A DNA stretch of 39,619 nt from Parcubacteria group bacterium GW2011_GWA2_49_9. Lineage in GTDB: Bacteria > Patescibacteriota > Minisyncoccia > Phycocordibacterales > UBA10002. The notes under the pieces were generated by a model. The model had not been told where the DNA came from and searched no databases. It saw only the letters and a list, made by a program, of their open reading frames with translations. The DNA is taken from positions 1 to 39,619 of the forward strand of contig LCQF01000008.1 of NCBI GenBank assembly GCA_001004005.1, read 5' to 3'. Shown here piece after piece: positions 35,627 to 39,619 of the stretch; positions within the stretch are counted from its first letter, which is position 1, and every line of letters begins with the position of its first letter. Both the position numbers and the translations under genes were made by a program.

Positions 35627-37034
35627 AAGACAACAGTGCCGGTTTCTTCTTATGCCAATCGGTTGCTTTCTGATACGCGTGTCCGACCGCGAGAATTGTC
35701 GCTTCGTCAAACTTCCTGCCAATGATTTGCATTCCGACAGGCAGCCCTGATTTGGAAAAGCCTGCGGGAATCGCAAGACTGGGGGAACCCACAAGGCTCA
35801 CCGGCGCCGTAAACGCGTCCGCAAGATACGCACTCATCGTGTTCTCCGAAAGGTCACCAAGTTTATTCGGAAGCGTCGGAATGGTCGGACCGAGAAGAAC
35901 ATCGCATGTTTCCCAAAGCGCATCAAACTCGCGTATGAGCATCGTTCGGCCTTTGAGTGCGCGTCCGTAGAGGTCATCGTGATATCCCGCCTTCAGCGCG
36001 TAGGTCCCGATAATGATGCGGCGCATTCCCTCTTCCCCGAAAAAGCTCGGGTTATTCCCGAATCGCACGCCATCGTATCGGTTCAAGTTTGAGCTGGTTT
36101 CGCTCATCGCGATGAGATAGTAGATGGACACTCCGAATGGAAGTGACGGGAGACTCACCTCAAGTGTCTGGGCGCCGAGCGATTCAAGCATGCGCGTCGC
36201 CTTCACAAAAATGTCGCGGACTTCCGGAGTGAGTCCTTCCGCAAAGAATTCCTTCGGGATACCAACACGCATTCCCGAAAGAGGTTTTTCAAGTAGCGTA
36301 CTGTAGTGGGGCACCTCACGACGAGAGCTGGTCGCGTCCTTCGGGTCAACACCGGCAATAACTTCAAGTATCTCGGCGATGTCTGAAACGCTTTTCGCCA
36401 TCGGCCCTACCGTATCAAGAGAAGAGGCATACGCAATGGCGCCATAGCGCGACACTCTGCCGTAGGTCACCTTGAGACCGGCGATATTGCACATACTGGC
36501 GGGATTGCGGATAGAACCTCCCGTATCTTCACCGATGCTAAATGCGGCCATGCGCGCTGAAACGGCGGCCGCACTACCACCTGAAGAGCCTCCCGCAACA
36601 CGTGTTGTATCCCACAGATTCTTCACTGGGCCATAATCGCTGTTTTCATTTGTCGCCCCGTGTCCCCACGCGTCCATATTGTTCTTGCCGATGAGAATCG
36701 CCCCGCTTGCGAGCAATTTCTGCACGACGGTTGCCGAATAGGGCGGAACGAACGTATCAAGCACCTTGCTCCCCGCGGTTGTCTTGAGGTCTTTGGTGAC
36801 GTACGCGTCTTTAAGACAAAACGGAATACCCGCAAGCGGCCCGCGCGAAGACGAAGCATCGGAAGCGTCGGCGTCACAAAGCGCGTCTTTTTTTTCGCGC
36901 ACGGTGATGAACGCGGAAAGTGCTCCGTTGTGTTTCTCTATGGAGTCGTACGCTTCCTCCACGAGCTCACGAGAGGAAATCTTTTTGGAGCGCAAAAGCG
37001 TCCCGAGTTCGGTAATGGTGTTATCTAACAACAT
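35625..37034 (-). CDS. gatA: Asp-tRNA(Asn)/Glu-tRNA(Gln) amidotransferase subunit A
   Basis: GPLAGIPFCLKDAYVTKDLKTTAGSKVL...TRVAGGSSGGSAAAVSA...GEDTGGSIRNPAS. Confidence 0.97.
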   Translation of the reverse strand: MLLDNTITELGTLLRSKKISSRELVEEAYDSIEKHNGALSAFITVREKKDALCDADASDASSSRGPLAGIPFCLKDAYVTKDLKTTAGSKVLDTFVPPYSATVVQKLLASGAILIGKNNMDAWGHGATNENSDYGPVKNLWDTTRVAGGSSGGSAAAVSARMAAFSIGEDTGGSIRNPASMCNIAGLKVTYGRVSRYGAIAYASSLDTVGPMAKSVSDIAEILEVIAGVDPKDATSSRREVPHYSTLLEKPLSGMRVGIPKEFFAEGLTPEVRDIFVKATRMLESLGAQTLEVSLPSLPFGVSIYYLIAMSETSSNLNRYDGVRFGNNPSFFGEEGMRRIIIGTYALKAGYHDDLYGRALKGRTMLIREFDALWETCDVLLGPTIPTLPNKLGDLSENTMSAYLADAFTAPVSLVGSPSLAIPAGFSKSGLPVGMQIIGRKFDEATILAVGHAYQKATDWHKKKPALLS

Positions 37035-37042
37035 AGTGAGTG

Positions 37043-37336
37043 TTATTTGTGCTTAAGCACCGCAGGTACGACAAAATATCCGTCGGCGTTCGTACCATTC
37101 TGGAATACCTCCGTCTGTGTCAGCGAATCGGTTACGGTGTCCTCTCGCCAGACATTATGTTCTTCGGTCAGCCGCGCCGTTTCGGGCACGCTTTCAACCG
37201 GAAGTCTTTTCACTTCCTCCATATAGGCAATAATAGCGGTGATGCCTTTCGCGAAACGCTCCAGTTTTTCGGGTGCGACGGTGAGCCCCACGAGCCGTGC
37301 GACTTCCTGTACTTCTTCTTCGGTAATGGTACTCAT
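37043..37336 (-). CDS. gatC: Asp-tRNA(Asn)/Glu-tRNA(Gln) amidotransferase subunit C
   Basis: EVQEVARLVGLTVAPEKLERFAKGITAIIAYMEEV, adjacent to gatA. Confidence 0.92.
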   Translation of the reverse strand: MSTITEEEVQEVARLVGLTVAPEKLERFAKGITAIIAYMEEVKRLPVESVPETARLTEEHNVWREDTVTDSLTQTEVFQNGTNADGYFVVPAVLKHK

Positions 37337-37410
37337 AGATATAGGTCTAGAGAATAGCAAAAACCAGCGAAATTGACGAGGGGGGCGTCAGCAACGAGGA
37401 TAAGGGGGTT

Positions 37411-37510
37411 CTCCCTTTCCTAAAGGAAGCACTCCGACGTGACGTCGGAGGAGGGATTTAAATCCTCTGCCCTCGCAGACTCGGGCACCTCCTTTAACAA
37501 AGGAGGAATA
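37411..37510. repeat. CCTCC/GGAGG composite palindromic repeat
   Basis: ctccctttcctaaaggaag...cgacgtgacgtcg...cacctcctttaacaaaggagg. Confidence 0.75.
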
Positions 37511-37536
37511 AGAAGCTGAAAGGTACTACGCGAACC

Positions 37537-39075
37537 TTATCCCATCGCACGTCTCAAGACGGCCATCTGCTCTATTTCTTTCGTGAACGAAGTAGTCAGC
37601 CTGCAGTCGTAGACTGTAGACTGCGGCTTCCCTTTTTTCAGTGCCGCGACAATCTTTCCCGACAGCGCGACATGCGCGAGCTCGTGCTTCGTCTTCGGCC
37701 CGAGTTTCTCGCCGAGGTATTCCTCAATTAGTTCTATTTCTTTCGCGATGCCGTGTAAGCCGAGTTCGGTCAGACTTTCTTTACGAAGATATCGTCCCGC
37801 GCGGATAAGGGCCGGACGGAGACTCTTATAGAGCGCCTCAACCGTGTGAAGCTGTTCCTCTTTCCGCGCCCGCACAATGCCGTGCCCCACGCCGAAGAAT
37901 TCGGGAGGAATGCCGAGCGAGTAACACGCGGCCGTAAATCCGATAGCGCGTGGAAGCCGCAGCTTTCCCACGCCGCGGGAATACCCAAACAATCCGATGT
38001 GTTGCATACGTTCCCTCCGTAGCGGGATATGCTCCGCGACACGCTGAATAAACGGTGCCACCTCAATCATCGCCTTTCGGTATGGTTTCTCAAACCACGG
38101 AATAATCTGCTCAAGAGCCCGCCCTGTTTCTTCGGGGAGCAACACGGTTTTTGTATCGGGAGCCTTGCGAATAATGTCTTGCACTCCTTTTTTCACTTTG
38201 GCGAGCGGGTAGTCATACCGGAACGCGGATTGAATGACAAATGTCCGAACACCGGCGAATTCGTCCATAAATTCCCCCGCTGTCTCGGGCGTAAGACCTC
38301 CTCGGAACGGCAACGAACCGGGCGCGATAATCGGGTAGGTCGGGACACCGGTCCGTTTGCTGAATTTCGCGTATTCGGAGAGTGCCCACTTAATCGCGAG
38401 TGTTGTCGCGACAATACCCGAATTAAGCGCGGGGTCGGAGCGGGCCAAGAACGGTCGGATATATGGAGGAAGCCGCTTAAATTGCTTTTCATATCCGGCG
38501 AGATAGTTCTCAAGAATCTGCCCTGATTTGAAAATCGTCTCCACTCGCTCAAAGAGCGGTATGACTTCCAGCGGGCGGGCGCCATTCGCTTTCTGGCCGA
38601 ACGAATATTCCGCGGCTTTTGAAAAACGTTCAAAACTCTTATGGAGCGTGAGGAGTTCATCGGCACTCTCGGTCATCGGCAAAATCACTTCAAACAGCGG
38701 AGATGACGGAAGTCCCGCGTCCTCTGCCGCCTCCCGCGCCGAGAGAATCACCATAAACGCGCGCCCGAGCCGGTACCCCGATTCCACCCGTGGATTCGGC
38801 ACTCTGAACGTGAGAAACACCTTCTCGCCGAGTGGATGCTTTTTGAAAAACGCGAGATGTTCGCCTAAGAGTCGTTCCATCACCGCTTCATCCACGAGCT
38901 TCCCTTCCCAGTCCCACATCACTTCCTCGGCGCCGATATCCCGCATCATAAGAAAGCACTCGCGAAGTTCGTCACGCGTTTCAATGAGCGGCTTTGTATG
39001 CCAATACGGTTTCCCCGCGTGGTCGGGGTGCTGTGAGAACATCACGCTTGGTATGTTTCGTTTTGTGTTTTTCAT
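37537..39075 (-). CDS. ppcA: Phosphoenolpyruvate carboxylase, archaeal type
   Basis: PSVMFSQHPDHAGKPYW, EVMWDWEGKLVDE, LFRGGLTPE-type motif, FGYSRGVGKLRLPRAIGFTAACYSLGIPPEFFG. Confidence 0.88.
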   Translation of the reverse strand: MKNTKRNIPSVMFSQHPDHAGKPYWHTKPLIETRDELRECFLMMRDIGAEEVMWDWEGKLVDEAVMERLLGEHLAFFKKHPLGEKVFLTFRVPNPRVESGYRLGRAFMVILSAREAAEDAGLPSSPLFEVILPMTESADELLTLHKSFERFSKAAEYSFGQKANGARPLEVIPLFERVETIFKSGQILENYLAGYEKQFKRLPPYIRPFLARSDPALNSGIVATTLAIKWALSEYAKFSKRTGVPTYPIIAPGSLPFRGGLTPETAGEFMDEFAGVRTFVIQSAFRYDYPLAKVKKGVQDIIRKAPDTKTVLLPEETGRALEQIIPWFEKPYRKAMIEVAPFIQRVAEHIPLRRERMQHIGLFGYSRGVGKLRLPRAIGFTAACYSLGIPPEFFGVGHGIVRARKEEQLHTVEALYKSLRPALIRAGRYLRKESLTELGLHGIAKEIELIEEYLGEKLGPKTKHELAHVALSGKIVAALKKGKPQSTVYDCRLTTSFTKEIEQMAVLRRAMG

Positions 39076-39292
39076 AACCTTTTCTCTCCCCTCCCCCCCT
39101 CTTTAGAGGGGAGGATTGAGGTGGGGTGTTTTATTCGCAGGTATTCGTAGATTAGTACCTATTTGTAGATTAGTATCCAAAAAAATGACCCTCTTCGGGG
39201 CCTTAAGTAACGTGCGCGTGACAAAAGGAACCCTCTAGAGAGCTTCGGTAACGTCCTGATTGTTATTGCGGGCTGTTTTCATCACAAGAGGA

Positions 39293-39341
39293 GTATACCC
39301 CCACACCAACTCTTTTGCAAAAAGTTGGTGTGGGGGTATAC
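39293..39341. repeat. TATACCCCCACACCAAC palindrome (copy 2)
   Basis: gtatacccccacaccaact cttttgcaaaa agttggtgtgggggtatac. Confidence 0.95.
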
Positions 39342-39585
39342 CCTTGCCCCGCCTTTTTGCAAATTTTTCTCTTTTTCTTCCTTTCCCCCTCATTTGAGGT
39401 GAGATGCGACCTTAGGAGCATCGCAAGACCTTGAGCGCTCCGTCTTCGGAGAGAGCGAAAGGTGTATAGCTTCTGTAAGAAGGAACGCCGAGTCTGCGAG
39501 GCGAGGTGGTGGTGTTTTTTAATCGGAAATGTGTTTTATCCACACCTAGAGCTCGCAAAGAGGTATATACTTAAGGGTAGCGTTT

Positions 39586-39619
39586 CACCCCCACACCAAT
39601 CCGTCGCAACGGATTGGTG
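39586..39619. repeat. CCCCCACACCAA palindrome (copy 3, cut by window end)
   Basis: cacccccacaccaatccgt cgca acggattggtg. Confidence 0.85.

Overview
The window looks like chromosome from a reduced-genome bacterium of the Candidate Phyla Radiation (Patescibacteria/Parcubacteria type); this assignment is inferred from gene content and style. Most genes are on the minus strand. Core blocks: dcw cluster start (mraZ-rsmH-ftsL-like-ftsI, ftsI cut by the window edge), lysS, greA, a mreB-mreC-mreD-PBP2 operon, proS, rseP, frr, a delta'-like clamp-loader gene, a second mreB, an HTH-MurA fusion, def, fmt, a cyclophilin, hpf/raiA, an ABC exporter, gatCAB and an archaeal-type PEP carboxylase. Two insertion sequences (IS4-like and IS1595-like) have recognisable ends and probable target duplications. 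The most unusual content is a set of palindrome-associated elements: (i) a winged-helix/Cas2-like (PaaX-type) gene bracketed by two near-identical perfect 42-bp palindromes, laid out like a REPtron but with no Y1 transposase; (ii) a REP-associated tyrosine transposase gene flanked by inverted hairpins; (iii) a beta-lactamase-like gene bracketed by mirror-image ~133-bp MITE-like units; (iv) a family of CCTCCTTT/AAAGGAGG hairpin repeats found between genes, abutting stop codons, and apparently inserted in frame in rsmH, rseP and fmt. PBP2 is split by a frameshift/deletion that removes the SxxK active-site region. No tRNA, rRNA or CRISPR array was found. All homology calls are by eye; no searches were run.
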